From: Microcella pacifica
GTDB taxonomy: Bacteria; Actinomycetota; Actinomycetes; Actinomycetales; Microbacteriaceae
Reading direction: 5' to 3'
Assembly (NCBI RefSeq): GCF_009371975.2
Contig: NZ_VIKT02000001.1
Span: 62,535 to 126,534 of the forward strand
DNA: 64,000 nt
This document shows, piece after piece, positions 25,216 through 32,805 of the stretch. A program made the position numbers and the translations under genes. Position 1 is the first letter of the stretch. Each line of letters opens with the position of its first letter. The notes beneath the pieces are model-generated. The model saw nothing but the letters and a program-made list of their open reading frames with translations, was not told the origin of the DNA and did no database searches.

Positions 25216-25251
25216 GATCTGTTCGATGATCTGTGTGGTGATCTGTGCAGT
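25216..25251. repeat. Three tandem 12-bp repeats in the peptide gene leader
   Basis: Units at 25216, 25228 and 25240 share GATCTGT followed by five variable bases. They lie between the 35-residue peptide gene and the LysR gene and could be an array of binding sites. Confidence 0.7.
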
Positions 25252-25348
25252 GTTCTCGGTGATGCTGAGCCACTCGTGACGGGCTCGTGTTCTGTCCTGA
25301 ACAGTGCCCAGTCCAGCGCATCGCTTTCTTTAGCACAATCGATAGTTA

Positions 25349-25365
25349 CTACACGTAGCGTGTAG
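25349..25365 (+). promoter_or_regulatory. Probable LysR operator overlapping the -10
   Basis: CTACACG-TAG-CGTGTAG is a perfect 7+7 inverted repeat just before the LysR start. The last bases overlap TAGTTT (25363-25368), a -10 ending 6 nt before the ATG. Binding here would block the gene's own leaderless promoter. Confidence 0.65.
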
Positions 25366-25368
25366 TTT
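25363..25368 (+). promoter_or_regulatory. -10 hexamer TAGTTT, probable leaderless promoter of the LysR gene
   Basis: It ends 6 nt before the ATG at 25375, and there is no room for a ribosome site between them. Confidence 0.5.
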
Positions 25369-25374
25369 CTCTAC

Positions 25375-26301
25375 ATGGACGTGCGCCGCTTGGAACTGCT
25401 CCGCGAACTCGCCGACCGGGGCACCATCACGGCCGTGGCCGCCGCGACCCACCGCACCGCATCCGCCGTCTCGCAGCAGCTCAAGCTGCTGGAGGCCGAA
25501 GCGGGTGTGCCCCTCACGGAGAAGGAGGGGCGGGGCATCCGGCTCACCGGAGCGGGACGCGCCCTTGCCGAGACGGCGCGCAGAATCGCCGTCGCGATCG
25601 AGTCAGCCGAAGCCCTGTGGTCGGAGTACAAGCAGACCCCGACCGGCACGGTGACGCTCAGCACCTTCCCGACCGCGGGACAGATGCTGCTGCCGGGCGC
25701 GCTGAGCGCGCTCGAGAGCGAGCCCGCGCTGCGCCTGCTCGTGACCGACCAGGACCTCCCCCTCGCCGACTTCGCCGAGCTCACCCCCGACTTCGACATC
25801 GTGCTCGCCGACTCGCAGGGCGTGCCCTCGCACTGGAACGAGCGCGGGCTCACGACCGTGCACCTCATGACGGAGCCGTTTGACGTGGCTCTGCCCGCCG
25901 GCCACCCGCTGCTCGAGAAGAGCGTGCTGAGCCCCGCCGACGTCGCCGACTACCCCTGGATCGGCGCGCCCGTCGGCTACCCGTACGATCGCTGGCTCGA
26001 CGCGCTCGGCGCCGCCGTCGGGCGCGAGCCGCGCATCGTGCAGCGCATCATGGACAACCTCGTCGTCGAGGGACTCGTCGCCGCGGGGCTCGGCCTCGCG
26101 ATCCTGCCCCGCTTCACGACGCGCAGCCACGGCACCGAGATTGCCACCCGACCTCTCGTCGGCATTCCCGCCGAACGGCAGATCTCGGCACTGCTGCGGG
26201 CCGACCGCGCTGAGCGCCCGAGCGTGCGGCGCGTGCTCGACCTGCTGCGCGCCGAGGGCGAGCGCGTCGCCGCCAGCCACCGCATCGTGGGCGTCCGCTA
26301 G
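25375..26301 (+). CDS. LysR-family transcriptional regulator (308 aa)
   Basis: The N-terminal winged helix-turn-helix covers about residues 1-60 (RRLELLRELADRGTITAVAAATHRTASAVSQQLKLLEAEAGVPL), and the remainder is the periplasmic-binding-protein-like effector domain with PFDVALPAGHPLL near 170 and a C-terminal LAILPRF segment. The effector is unknown. The only divergent target is the 35-residue membrane peptide. A palindrome spans its -10, so negative autoregulation is likely. No typical ribosome site is present, consistent with a leaderless message. Confidence 0.9.
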   Translation: MDVRRLELLRELADRGTITAVAAATHRTASAVSQQLKLLEAEAGVPLTEKEGRGIRLTGAGRALAETARRIAVAIESAEALWSEYKQTPTGTVTLSTFPTAGQMLLPGALSALESEPALRLLVTDQDLPLADFAELTPDFDIVLADSQGVPSHWNERGLTTVHLMTEPFDVALPAGHPLLEKSVLSPADVADYPWIGAPVGYPYDRWLDALGAAVGREPRIVQRIMDNLVVEGLVAAGLGLAILPRFTTRSHGTEIATRPLVGIPAERQISALLRADRAERPSVRRVLDLLRAEGERVAASHRIVGVR

Positions 26302-26310
26302 GCCGCGTGT

Positions 26311-26397
26311 GGGGCGAGGCTCACGGTCGGGCGAACAGCGGGCCCACGGTCAGGCGCACAGGCGGGCGCGCAGCGGGGCGAGGCTCACGGTCGGGCG
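26311..26397. repeat. Degenerate tandem repeats in an intergenic region
   Basis: A 23-bp sequence at 26311-26333 recurs exactly at 26375-26397. The 146-bp gap also holds several partial copies of a GTCNGGCGCACAG-like unit up to about 26435. No gene is seen. Confidence 0.7.
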
Positions 26398-26447
26398 CGC
26401 AGCGGTACGCACGGTTAGGCGCACAGTCAGGCGCCGGGCCTACAGCT

Positions 26448-26819
26448 CTACGTGGCCTCGAGGTCGAACGGAGCCGGCTTGCCCTCGCGGATCAATCGCT
26501 GACGCTGGGCATAGGCCGACTCGCGCTTCGGTACCGACACCGTCGGCGCGACCGGCTTCTCCTCATCCTCCAGGAGCGCCTCCCGCACGATGCGACGCGG
26601 GTCGTACTGGCGCGGGTCGAGCTTCTTCCAGTCGATGTCGTCGTAGTCGGGGCCCATCTCCTCGCGCATGCGATCCTTCGCCCCGCTCGCCATGTCGCGC
26701 AGAGACCGCACGAGCCGCCCGAACTGCGCCGCATACATCGGCAGACGGTCCGGGCCGATGAGGAGCACGGCAATGAGACCGATCAGCAGAAGCTTCTCGA
26801 ACGTCAGGCCTAGGGACAC
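26448..26819 (-). CDS. tatB: Sec-independent protein translocase TatB (123 aa)
   Basis: TatB is the substrate-receptor partner of TatC in twin-arginine export. The protein has the standard layout: a short N-terminal membrane helix (about residues 5-22, EKLLLIGLIAVLLIG), the PDRLP hinge where many homologues have PERLP, an amphipathic helix with LVRSLRDMASGAKDRMREEMG and an acidic C-terminal region. tatA and tatC are not in the window. In mycobacteria tatB also lies close to mrp and the O-methyltransferase gene. The GTG start has a TATTGT -10 at 6-nt spacing. A molybdoenzyme at 48854-50536 is a likely client. Confidence 0.88.
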   Translation of the reverse strand: MSLGLTFEKLLLIGLIAVLLIGPDRLPMYAAQFGRLVRSLRDMASGAKDRMREEMGPDYDDIDWKKLDPRQYDPRRIVREALLEDEEKPVAPTVSVPKRESAYAQRQRLIREGKPAPFDLEAT

Positions 26820-26825
26820 CCCTCG

Positions 26826-26831
26826 ACAATA
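26826..26831 (-). promoter_or_regulatory. -10 hexamer TATTGT, probable leaderless promoter of tatB
   Basis: On the minus strand it ends 6 nt before the GTG at 26819. Confidence 0.5.
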
Positions 26832-26856
26832 GCCCGGCGAGACCGAGTCTTCGCCC

Positions 26857-26862
26857 TAGGCT
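26857..26862 (+). promoter_or_regulatory. -10-like hexamer TAGGCT upstream of the O-methyltransferase
   Basis: It would give a transcript start near 26869, followed by GAGGAG (26872-26877) and a GTG at 26883. Confidence 0.4.
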
Positions 26863-26882
26863 GGGCGCAACGAGGAGTGCGC

Positions 26883-27515
26883 GTGCCGAGCAAAGAACTG
26901 TCCTGGAAGTACGTCGAAGAGACCACGGTCGAACCCGACGTGATCGCGCGCGCCCGCGCGCAGTCGGTCGAGCAGGGCATCGACGCGGTGAGTCCCGCCA
27001 CGGGGGCTCAGCTCGCCCTGCTCTGCGGCGCAGTCGACGCCCAGTCGATCATCGAGATCGGTACCGGTCTCGGCGTCAGCGGGCTCTGGATGCTCAACGG
27101 CGCGCCGCACGCCCACCTCACGTCGATCGACCTCGAGGCCGACCACCACGAGGTCGCGCGCACTGCGTTCACCGATGCCGGGCATCCCGCCGCGCGCGTG
27201 CGCCTCATCACGGGACGTGCACTCGAGGTGCTGCCGCGCATGAACGAGGCCAGCTACGACGTCGTGCTCGTCGACGGCGACGCCGCGAACATTCTCGACT
27301 ACATCGCCCACGCGATCCGGCTCGTCCGCGTCGGCGGGCTCGTGCTCGTACCGCACGCGCTGTGGCGCGACTTCGTGCCCGAGCCGGCGAAGCGCGACGG
27401 CGTGACGGCGCAGCTGCGCGGGCTGCTGCGCGAGCTGCGCGACTCGCCTGCCGTGCGCATCGCGGTGTCTCCCGTGGGAGACGGACTGCTGCAGATCCTC
27501 ACCGTGCCCGAGTAA
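26883..27515 (+). CDS. SAM-dependent O-methyltransferase, family 3 (CCoAOMT-like; 210 aa)
   Basis: The fold and motifs are those of small bacterial COMT/CCoAOMT-like enzymes: IIEIGTGLGVSGLWML binds SAM, TSIDLEADHHEVAR is the acidic strand 2, and VVLVDGDAANILDYI supplies a metal-site Asp. The physiological acceptor is unknown; homologues near sigE/tatB in mycobacteria (Rv1220c) are equally uncharacterised. Start choice: the in-frame GTG at 26877 overlaps GAGGAG at 26872-26877, so the second GTG at 26883, 5 nt after that site, is preferred. It is divergent from tatB. Confidence 0.85.
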   Translation: MPSKELSWKYVEETTVEPDVIARARAQSVEQGIDAVSPATGAQLALLCGAVDAQSIIEIGTGLGVSGLWMLNGAPHAHLTSIDLEADHHEVARTAFTDAGHPAARVRLITGRALEVLPRMNEASYDVVLVDGDAANILDYIAHAIRLVRVGGLVLVPHALWRDFVPEPAKRDGVTAQLRGLLRELRDSPAVRIAVSPVGDGLLQILTVPE

Positions 27516-27581
27516 CGAGCCAGGCCCGTATCGGCGCCCGCGTGCTGAACCGAGCGACGACGAGGCGCGCCGGGTGGTGGT

Positions 27582-27597
27582 GCGCTCGACAGAGCGC
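27582..27597. terminator. Hairpin between the O-methyltransferase and DUF3117 genes
   Basis: GCGCTC and GAGCGC pair perfectly around GACA, extendable by G-U and G-C pairs. The flanking genes are convergent, so it may terminate either transcript. No T-tract. Confidence 0.5.
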
Positions 27598-27616
27598 GCG
27601 CTCGGGAGAGGGTGCG

Positions 27617-27784
27617 CTAGGAGATCGCCGCGGCGAGCGCGTCGTGCAGCTCCTGCGCCTCGGCGTCGTTGACCGACACCACGAGGCGTCCACCGCCTTC
27701 GAGGGGCACGCGCACGATGATGAGGCGACCCTCCTTGACAGCCTCCATCGGTCCGTCTCCGGTCCTGGGCTTCATGGCTGCCAT
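27617..27784 (-). CDS. DUF3117 family protein (55 aa)
   Basis: A very small, strongly conserved actinobacterial protein. The whole sequence fits the family: MAAMKPRTGDGPMEAVKEGR at the start, IIVRVPLEGGGRLVVSV in the middle and an AQELHDAL helix. Function unknown. AAAGGGG lies upstream of the ATG, and a good -10 (GATAAT) precedes a leader of about 30 nt. It is a stand-alone gene. Confidence 0.88.
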   Translation of the reverse strand: MAAMKPRTGDGPMEAVKEGRLIIVRVPLEGGGRLVVSVNDAEAQELHDALAAAIS

Positions 27785-27817
27785 GGTGGTATCCCCTTTC
27801 AATGAGACTTCCCCTCT

Positions 27818-27846
27818 ATTATCCCGCATCCGCCGACATTGCCTAA
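27818..27846 (-). promoter_or_regulatory. Promoter of the DUF3117 gene
   Basis: On the minus strand, GATAAT (27818-27823, five of six consensus bases) is separated by 17 bp from a weak -35, TTAGGC (27841-27846). It is the best consensus-like -10 in the window. Confidence 0.55.
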
Positions 27847-27887
27847 ATCGAGGGGATGATCGGGGCCGCAGTCGAGCGTCGCGCGGG

Positions 27888-29213
27888 TCACGGCGGGGTC
27901 CAGTCGTAGGCGTCGACCCACCAGCCGAGGTGCACCCAGAGAACCTGCCCGGCGATGCCGATCGCGATCGCGAGCACCGCGAGCACCCCGCGCACCGGCC
28001 CCACCGCGGCCCGCGGCAGCCGCCGCCCGAGCGTCCCGTTCCCCACGCTCACGATGCCGAGCGCGATCGCCCCGAGAGCGGGCGCGAGCGGCACGAGCAG
28101 GCGGAACGTGCTCGACTGGGGGAAGAACACTGCGAGCAGGTACAGCGCGTAGGCGACGATCCAGCAGCGCAGCTCCACGGGCATGCGCCGCATCGCCGGG
28201 AGGGCGAACGCGCATGCCGCGAGCAGCAGCACCGTCACGAGTGCGACCGGCCCGAGCACGTCGCCGAGCCACCACTGCGCGCCCTGCCACCACGGGGTGA
28301 AGGGCACGAGGTGCACGTCGCCGATGTACGGTCGGCGCCAGGCGAGCTCGGTGTCGGTGTATCCGAGAAAGTCGCCGGTGGCGAGGGCGACGATGCCCGG
28401 CCACGCGAGGCCGGCGAAACCGGCGACGGCGGTGACGCTGAGCAGGGTGACGCGCTCCCGCATCCCGAACGGTTCGATGCCGCGTCGCGCCCGACGCCAC
28501 CGCCACAGCCAGACCAGCGTGAGCAGCAGCGCGAAGGCGAGCCCGCTCGGGCGAGTGAGGGCCATGACCGTCACGACGACCGCGAGGGGCGCCCACCGCC
28601 GCTCGAGCACAAGCAGGAGTGCGAGGAAGAGGAGCGCCAGGTGCAGCGCTTCCGCGTAGGCGACCTGGTAGATCGGGGAGAGCGGGGCGACGCAGAACAG
28701 CGCCGTGCCGAGCATCGCCGCCCCCGCGCTCATCCAGCGCCGCAGCAGGGCGTGGAAGAGCAGCGCCGCAGCGCCGCCCGCAACGACCGAGATCGTCACG
28801 GCGACCGCCGCGAAGTCGATGGCGGACCCGCCGCCGGTGAGACCGAGCCCCGCCCGCACGAGCATCGGGTAGACGGGCATGAACGCCCACGCGTTCTCCT
28901 GCGCGAGGCCGTCGTCGTCGCGCGGGATCTCGTCGGGGTAGCCGACGGCGGCGATGATCCAGTACCAGTGGCCGTCCCACAGGCGCGCGAAGTCGAGGTA
29001 GCCGGGGCTCGCCTCCGTCCACGGGTTGTCCTCCTGCCGGGCCGCGAACGCCATGAGGATGCTCGTGGTCACGACCCGAGACGCGCTGTAGACCGCGAGC
29101 ACCCACGCCCACCACGGCACCCGGCCGAGGGCGGTGGCGAGGCGCTCGGCTGCGTGCCCGACGGCCGGAACCGCTACTGCCCGCTCAGCCACGCTCGAAG
29201 GCCCCGCTCGCAC
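27888..29213 (-). CDS. PIG-V-like membrane mannosyltransferase (441 aa)
   Basis: A polytopic membrane protein with about ten hydrophobic segments. After the first one it carries ARLWDGHWYWIIAAVGYP, then ENAWAFMPVYPMLVRAG; the RWDGxWY...GYP...FPLYP pattern is typical of the GPI-mannosyltransferase 2/PIG-V family and related actinobacterial GT-C enzymes, where the acidic residue in WDG is in the active loop. Such enzymes move mannose from polyprenyl phosphate to lipid acceptors. The acceptor is unknown. The first GTG overlaps dapE by 40 bp; a second GTG at 29192 is possible. Confidence 0.75.
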   Translation of the reverse strand: MRAGPSSVAERAVAVPAVGHAAERLATALGRVPWWAWVLAVYSASRVVTTSILMAFAARQEDNPWTEASPGYLDFARLWDGHWYWIIAAVGYPDEIPRDDDGLAQENAWAFMPVYPMLVRAGLGLTGGGSAIDFAAVAVTISVVAGGAAALLFHALLRRWMSAGAAMLGTALFCVAPLSPIYQVAYAEALHLALLFLALLLVLERRWAPLAVVVTVMALTRPSGLAFALLLTLVWLWRWRRARRGIEPFGMRERVTLLSVTAVAGFAGLAWPGIVALATGDFLGYTDTELAWRRPYIGDVHLVPFTPWWQGAQWWLGDVLGPVALVTVLLLAACAFALPAMRRMPVELRCWIVAYALYLLAVFFPQSSTFRLLVPLAPALGAIALGIVSVGNGTLGRRLPRAAVGPVRGVLAVLAIAIGIAGQVLWVHLGWWVDAYDWTPP

Positions 29214-30277
29214 GCGCGGATCTGCTCGACCGGCACGCGCTCGTCGTCGGCGTGCGCGAGCGACCCGTCGCCGGGACCGTAGTTGACGGCCGGGATGCCG
29301 AGCTCGGCGAAGCGCGCGACATCCGTCCAGCCGTACTTGGGCGCTGGGGTGCCGCCGACCGCTGAGACGAAGTGCTGCGCGAGCGGAGCATCCAGTCCCG
29401 GCCGGGCGGCGGAGGACTCGTCGGTCACGATCATCTCGAGGCCCTCGGTGTCTGCATCAGCAGGCAGCAGCACCGAGCGCACGTGCTCGAGCGCCTGCGC
29501 GACCGTCTTGTCGGGCGCAAAGCGGTAGTTGACGGTGAGCACGGCCGCGTCGGGGATGACGTTGCCGGCCACTCCCCCGCTCACGCCCACGGCGTTGAGC
29601 CCTTCGCGGTAGGCGAGCCCGTCGACCTCCACGGTCGCCGGCTCGTAGGCGGCGAGCGCGGCGAGCGCCGGTGCGAGCGCCTGGATCGCGTTGACGCCCA
29701 TCCACGACCGCGCCGAGTGCGCCCGACGGCCGGAGGCCCGCAGCTCGACGCGCACGGTGCCGTTGCAGCCGCCCTCGACGACGCCGTTCGAGGGTTCGCC
29801 GAGGATCGCGAAATCCGCCGCGAGCAGGTCGGGGTGCGTGCGCGCGAGACGGCCGAGACCGTTGAGGGTCGCCTCCACCTCCTCGTGGTCGTACCAGACC
29901 CACGTGACGTCGTGCACGGGCTCGGTGAGCTCGACCGCGAGGGCGAGGGCGACCGCGACGCCGCCCTTCATGTCGACCGTGCCGCGCCCCCACAGGGTGC
30001 CGGTGAGCTCGTCGCCCTCGAGCCGTGTCGGCAGGTTGTCGTTGATGGGCACGGTGTCGATGTGGCCGGCGACGATGATCCGCTGCGCGCGCCCGAGCTG
30101 CGTGCGGGCGACGACCGCGTCGCCGTCGCGCGTGACCTCGAGGTGGGGCGCCTCGGCTCGCAGCGTCGCCTCGAGGGCGTCGGCGAGCATCCGTTCATCG
30201 CTGGAGACGCTGGGCAGGTCGCACAGGGCGCGGGTGAGGCCGACGACGCCGGCGCGCACGGGAAGGGTGGCGGTCAC
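29174..30277 (-). CDS. dapE: Succinyl-diaminopimelate desuccinylase (367 aa)
   Basis: DapE hydrolyses N-succinyl-LL-diaminopimelate to LL-diaminopimelate in lysine and peptidoglycan synthesis. M20 metal-site motifs are present: GHIDTVP, GRGTVDMKGGVA, DHEEVEA and LGEPS, and a late His in GPGDGSLAHADDE. The dimerisation domain is intact with NGTVRVELRASGRRAHSA and a Gly-rich loop. The GTG gives MTATLPV, and a TAGGCT -10 lies 7 nt upstream. It is divergent from dapD, so two sequential-pathway genes share a 39-bp control region. Confidence 0.92.
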   Translation of the reverse strand: MTATLPVRAGVVGLTRALCDLPSVSSDERMLADALEATLRAEAPHLEVTRDGDAVVARTQLGRAQRIIVAGHIDTVPINDNLPTRLEGDELTGTLWGRGTVDMKGGVAVALALAVELTEPVHDVTWVWYDHEEVEATLNGLGRLARTHPDLLAADFAILGEPSNGVVEGGCNGTVRVELRASGRRAHSARSWMGVNAIQALAPALAALAAYEPATVEVDGLAYREGLNAVGVSGGVAGNVIPDAAVLTVNYRFAPDKTVAQALEHVRSVLLPADADTEGLEMIVTDESSAARPGLDAPLAQHFVSAVGGTPAPKYGWTDVARFAELGIPAVNYGPGDGSLAHADDERVPVEQIRACERGLRAWLSGQ

Positions 30278-30284
30278 GTCGCCC

Positions 30285-30290
30285 AGCCTA
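30285..30290 (-). promoter_or_regulatory. -10 hexamer TAGGCT, probable leaderless promoter of dapE
   Basis: On the minus strand it ends 7 nt before the GTG at 30277. Confidence 0.5.
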
Positions 30291-30304
30291 GTTCGGCGCC
30301 CCGG

Positions 30305-30310
30305 TAGCCT
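30305..30310 (+). promoter_or_regulatory. -10 hexamer TAGCCT, probable leaderless promoter of dapD
   Basis: It ends 6 nt before the ATG at 30317 and lies 14 bp from the dapE -10. Confidence 0.5.
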
Positions 30311-30316
30311 GGGGTC

Positions 30317-31321
30317 ATGGCCTCGAGCACCTCCCCCACCGCGACTGACACCCCCGCCGACGGCACCGCGCCGACCCACGCCTGGGGCTACGGCCTCGCG
30401 ACGGTGCGCGCGAGCGACGGCGAGGTGCTCGACACGTGGTACCCCGAACCGCACCTCGGCTCGCTGCCGGAGGGCCGCGACCCGTACATCGTCCCCGCCG
30501 AGATCGCCCGCCTGCAGGGTGACGACGAGCGGCGCGGCGTGCGCCTCGAGGCCCGCACGGTCGAGATCGAGCTGGATGCGCCCCCCGCCTCCACCCCCGA
30601 CGCCTACCTGCGCCTGCACCTGCTCAGCCACCGGCTGGTGCTGCCGAACAGCATCAACCTCGACGGCGTCTTCGGCCACCTGCCGATCGTGATGTGGACG
30701 ACGGGCGGCCCCCTGCACCCCGACGACCTCGACGCGCTGCGCCCCGGACTGCAGCGTGCGGGCCTCTCGCCGCTCGGCATCGACAAGTTCCCGCGCATGC
30801 TCGACTACGTCACGCCGCCGCGCGTGCGCATCGCCGACGCCTCCCGCGTGCGCCTGGGCGCCTACGTCTCGCCCGGCACGACGGTCATGCACGAGGGCTT
30901 CATCAACTTCAACGCCGGAACCCTCGGCGCCTCCATGGTCGAGGGCCGCATCAGCCAGGGCGTCGTCGTGGGCGACGGAACCGACATCGGCGGCGGCGCG
31001 TCGATCATGGGCACGCTCTCGGGCGGCGGCACGCACCGCATCGCGATCGGCGAGCGCGCGCTGCTCGGCGCCAACAGCGGCATCGGCATCTCGCTCGGCG
31101 ACGACTCAGTCGTCGAGGCGGGGCTCTACGTGACCGCCGGCCAGAAGGTCTACGTGGTCGATGGAACGACCGGGCCGGATGGCCTGCCTCGCGCCGTCAA
31201 GGCTGCTGAGTTGAGCGGGGTCGCGGGGCTGCTGTTCCGCCGCAACTCGCTCACGGGAGCCGTTGAGGTGCTGCCCCGCACGGGAGCGGGCGTGCAGCTC
31301 AACGAGGCCCTGCACGCGTAG
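30317..31321 (+). CDS. dapD: Tetrahydrodipicolinate N-succinyltransferase, actinobacterial type (334 aa)
   Basis: DapD transfers succinate from succinyl-CoA to tetrahydrodipicolinate. The protein is of the long actinobacterial type: a large N-terminal domain (about 20-165), a left-handed beta-helix (about 170-270) with hexapeptide-like turns, including [20 protein letters not shown] and [19 protein letters not shown], and a C-terminal extension. The Glu in MVEGR corresponds to the metal/catalytic region of the M. tuberculosis enzyme. The first 20 residues are a low-complexity Thr/Ala/Pro stretch. ATG is positioned for a leaderless message. Confidence 0.93.
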   Translation: MASSTSPTATDTPADGTAPTHAWGYGLATVRASDGEVLDTWYPEPHLGSLPEGRDPYIVPAEIARLQGDDERRGVRLEARTVEIELDAPPASTPDAYLRLHLLSHRLVLPNSINLDGVFGHLPIVMWTTGGPLHPDDLDALRPGLQRAGLSPLGIDKFPRMLDYVTPPRVRIADASRVRLGAYVSPGTTVMHEGFINFNAGTLGASMVEGRISQGVVVGDGTDIGGGASIMGTLSGGGTHRIAIGERALLGANSGIGISLGDDSVVEAGLYVTAGQKVYVVDGTTGPDGLPRAVKAAELSGVAGLLFRRNSLTGAVEVLPRTGAGVQLNEALHA

Positions 31322-31338
31322 GTCGCGGTGCGGTGCTG

Positions 31339-32625
31339 CTAGCGCTGGGGCCAGTCGCGCGCGGCCGAACCCGTGTACAGCTGCTGGGGGCGGCCGATCT
31401 TCGTGCGCGGGTCGTCGTTCATCTCGCGCCAGTGGGCGATCCAGCCGGGTAGGCGCCCGATCGCGAAGAGCACCGTGAACATGCGCGTCGGGAAGCCCAT
31501 CGCCTTGTAGATGACGCCCGTGTAGAAGTCGACGTTCGGGTACAGCTTGCGCTCGATGAAGTAGTCGTCGGCGAGCGCGATCTGCTCGAGCTCGCGAGCG
31601 ATGTCGAGCAGCGGGTCGCTCATGCCGAGGTCGGCGAGCACGGCATCCGCGCTCTCCTTGACGAGCTTCGCGCGCGGGTCGTACGACTTGTAGACGCGGT
31701 GCCCGAAGCCCATGAGCTTGACGCCGTCCTCCTTGTTCTTGACGCGCTCCACGAACCGCTCGACGCTCTCGCCGCTGTCACGGATGCGCCCGAGCATGCT
31801 CAGCACCGACTCGTTCGCGCCTCCGTGCAGCGGGCCCGAGAGCGCGTTGATGCCCGCCGAGATGGAGGCGAAGAGGTTGGCCTGCGTCGAGCCGACGAGC
31901 CGCACCGTCGAGGTGGAGGCGTTCTGCTCGTGGTCCTCGTGCAGGATGAGCAGCCGCTCGAGCGCCTGCGACAGCACGGGGTTGATCTCGTACGGCTCGG
32001 CCATCGTGCCGAAGTTGAGACGCAGGAAGTTGTCGACGAAGCTCAGCGAGTTGTCGGGGTACAGGAAGGCCTGCCCGACCGACTTCTTGTGCGCGTAGGC
32101 GGCGATGACGGGCAGCTTCGCGAGGAGGCGGATCGTGGAGATCTCCACCTGCTCGGGGTCGTGCGGGTTGAGCGAGTCGCCGTAGTAGGTCGAGAGCGCC
32201 GAGACCGCGGAGGAGAGCACCGACATGGGGTGCGCCTGGTGCGGGAGGGAGTCGAAGAAGCGCTTGAGGTCTTCGTGCAGGAGCGTGTGGCGGCGCACGC
32301 GCGAGTCGAAGGCGTCGAGCTCGGAGGGCGTGGGCAGCTCGCCATAGATGAGCAGCCAGGCCACTTCGAGGAAGGAGGCGTTGGCCGCGACATCCTCGAT
32401 GGCGTAGCCGCGGTAGCGCAGCACGCCGTTGTCGCCGTCGATATAGGTGATGGCGCTCTGCGTCGAGGCGGTGTTGACGAAGCCGTAGTCGAGCGCGGTG
32501 AGCCCGGTCTGCTTCGTCAACGTTGAGACGTCGATGCTGGAAGCGCCGTCGACGCTCGTCAGGATCGGGAACTCCGCGGTTCCTCCCGGGAACTGCAGGG
32601 TGGCCTTCTGATCGGCGTCGCTCAC
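31339..32625 (-). CDS. gltA: Citrate synthase, type II (428 aa)
   Basis: Condenses acetyl-CoA and oxaloacetate at entry to the TCA cycle. The active-site residues are His in GPLHGGANES, His in MGFGHRVYK and Asp in LYPNVDFYTG. Length and the N-terminal beta-rich domain are those of hexameric bacterial type II enzymes. GTG 32625 is preferred to the longer reading because GAGGAGG precedes it and the conserved SDADQKATLQFPGG follows; the additional 15 residues would be Arg/Thr repeats translated from a 15-bp repeat array. It is convergent with dapD. Confidence 0.95.
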   Translation of the reverse strand: MSDADQKATLQFPGGTAEFPILTSVDGASSIDVSTLTKQTGLTALDYGFVNTASTQSAITYIDGDNGVLRYRGYAIEDVAANASFLEVAWLLIYGELPTPSELDAFDSRVRRHTLLHEDLKRFFDSLPHQAHPMSVLSSAVSALSTYYGDSLNPHDPEQVEISTIRLLAKLPVIAAYAHKKSVGQAFLYPDNSLSFVDNFLRLNFGTMAEPYEINPVLSQALERLLILHEDHEQNASTSTVRLVGSTQANLFASISAGINALSGPLHGGANESVLSMLGRIRDSGESVERFVERVKNKEDGVKLMGFGHRVYKSYDPRAKLVKESADAVLADLGMSDPLLDIARELEQIALADDYFIERKLYPNVDFYTGVIYKAMGFPTRMFTVLFAIGRLPGWIAHWREMNDDPRTKIGRPQQLYTGSAARDWPQR

Positions 32626-32640
32626 TGCGCCTCCTCGCGT

Positions 32641-32685
32641 TGGTCGTGTCCGGGTTGGACGTGTCCGCAACGGTCGTGTGGCCGC
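32641..32685. repeat. Three imperfect 15-bp repeats upstream of gltA
   Basis: Units at 32641, 32656 and 32671 share a GG(T/A)CGTGT core. They lie in the gltA leader (minus strand). The remainder of the 180-bp gap shows nothing else. Confidence 0.55.
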
Positions 32686-32805
32686 GTGGGACGGTTCTGG
32701 GGAGAGGGCTCTCCGCTGCGCGCCGGGTGTGGTGGCGTGCGGGGAGGGCCCGCTTACAGCCTAGGCGCAAATGGGAGCCAGTGCGCCACCCGCCAACGGA
32801 GACGC

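Noticed and set aside
25085-25336. Longer start giving an 83-residue form of the small membrane peptide
   Set aside because: The extension reads through the 12-bp repeats as His/Thr/Asp repeats, whereas the internal ATG has a strong ribosome site.
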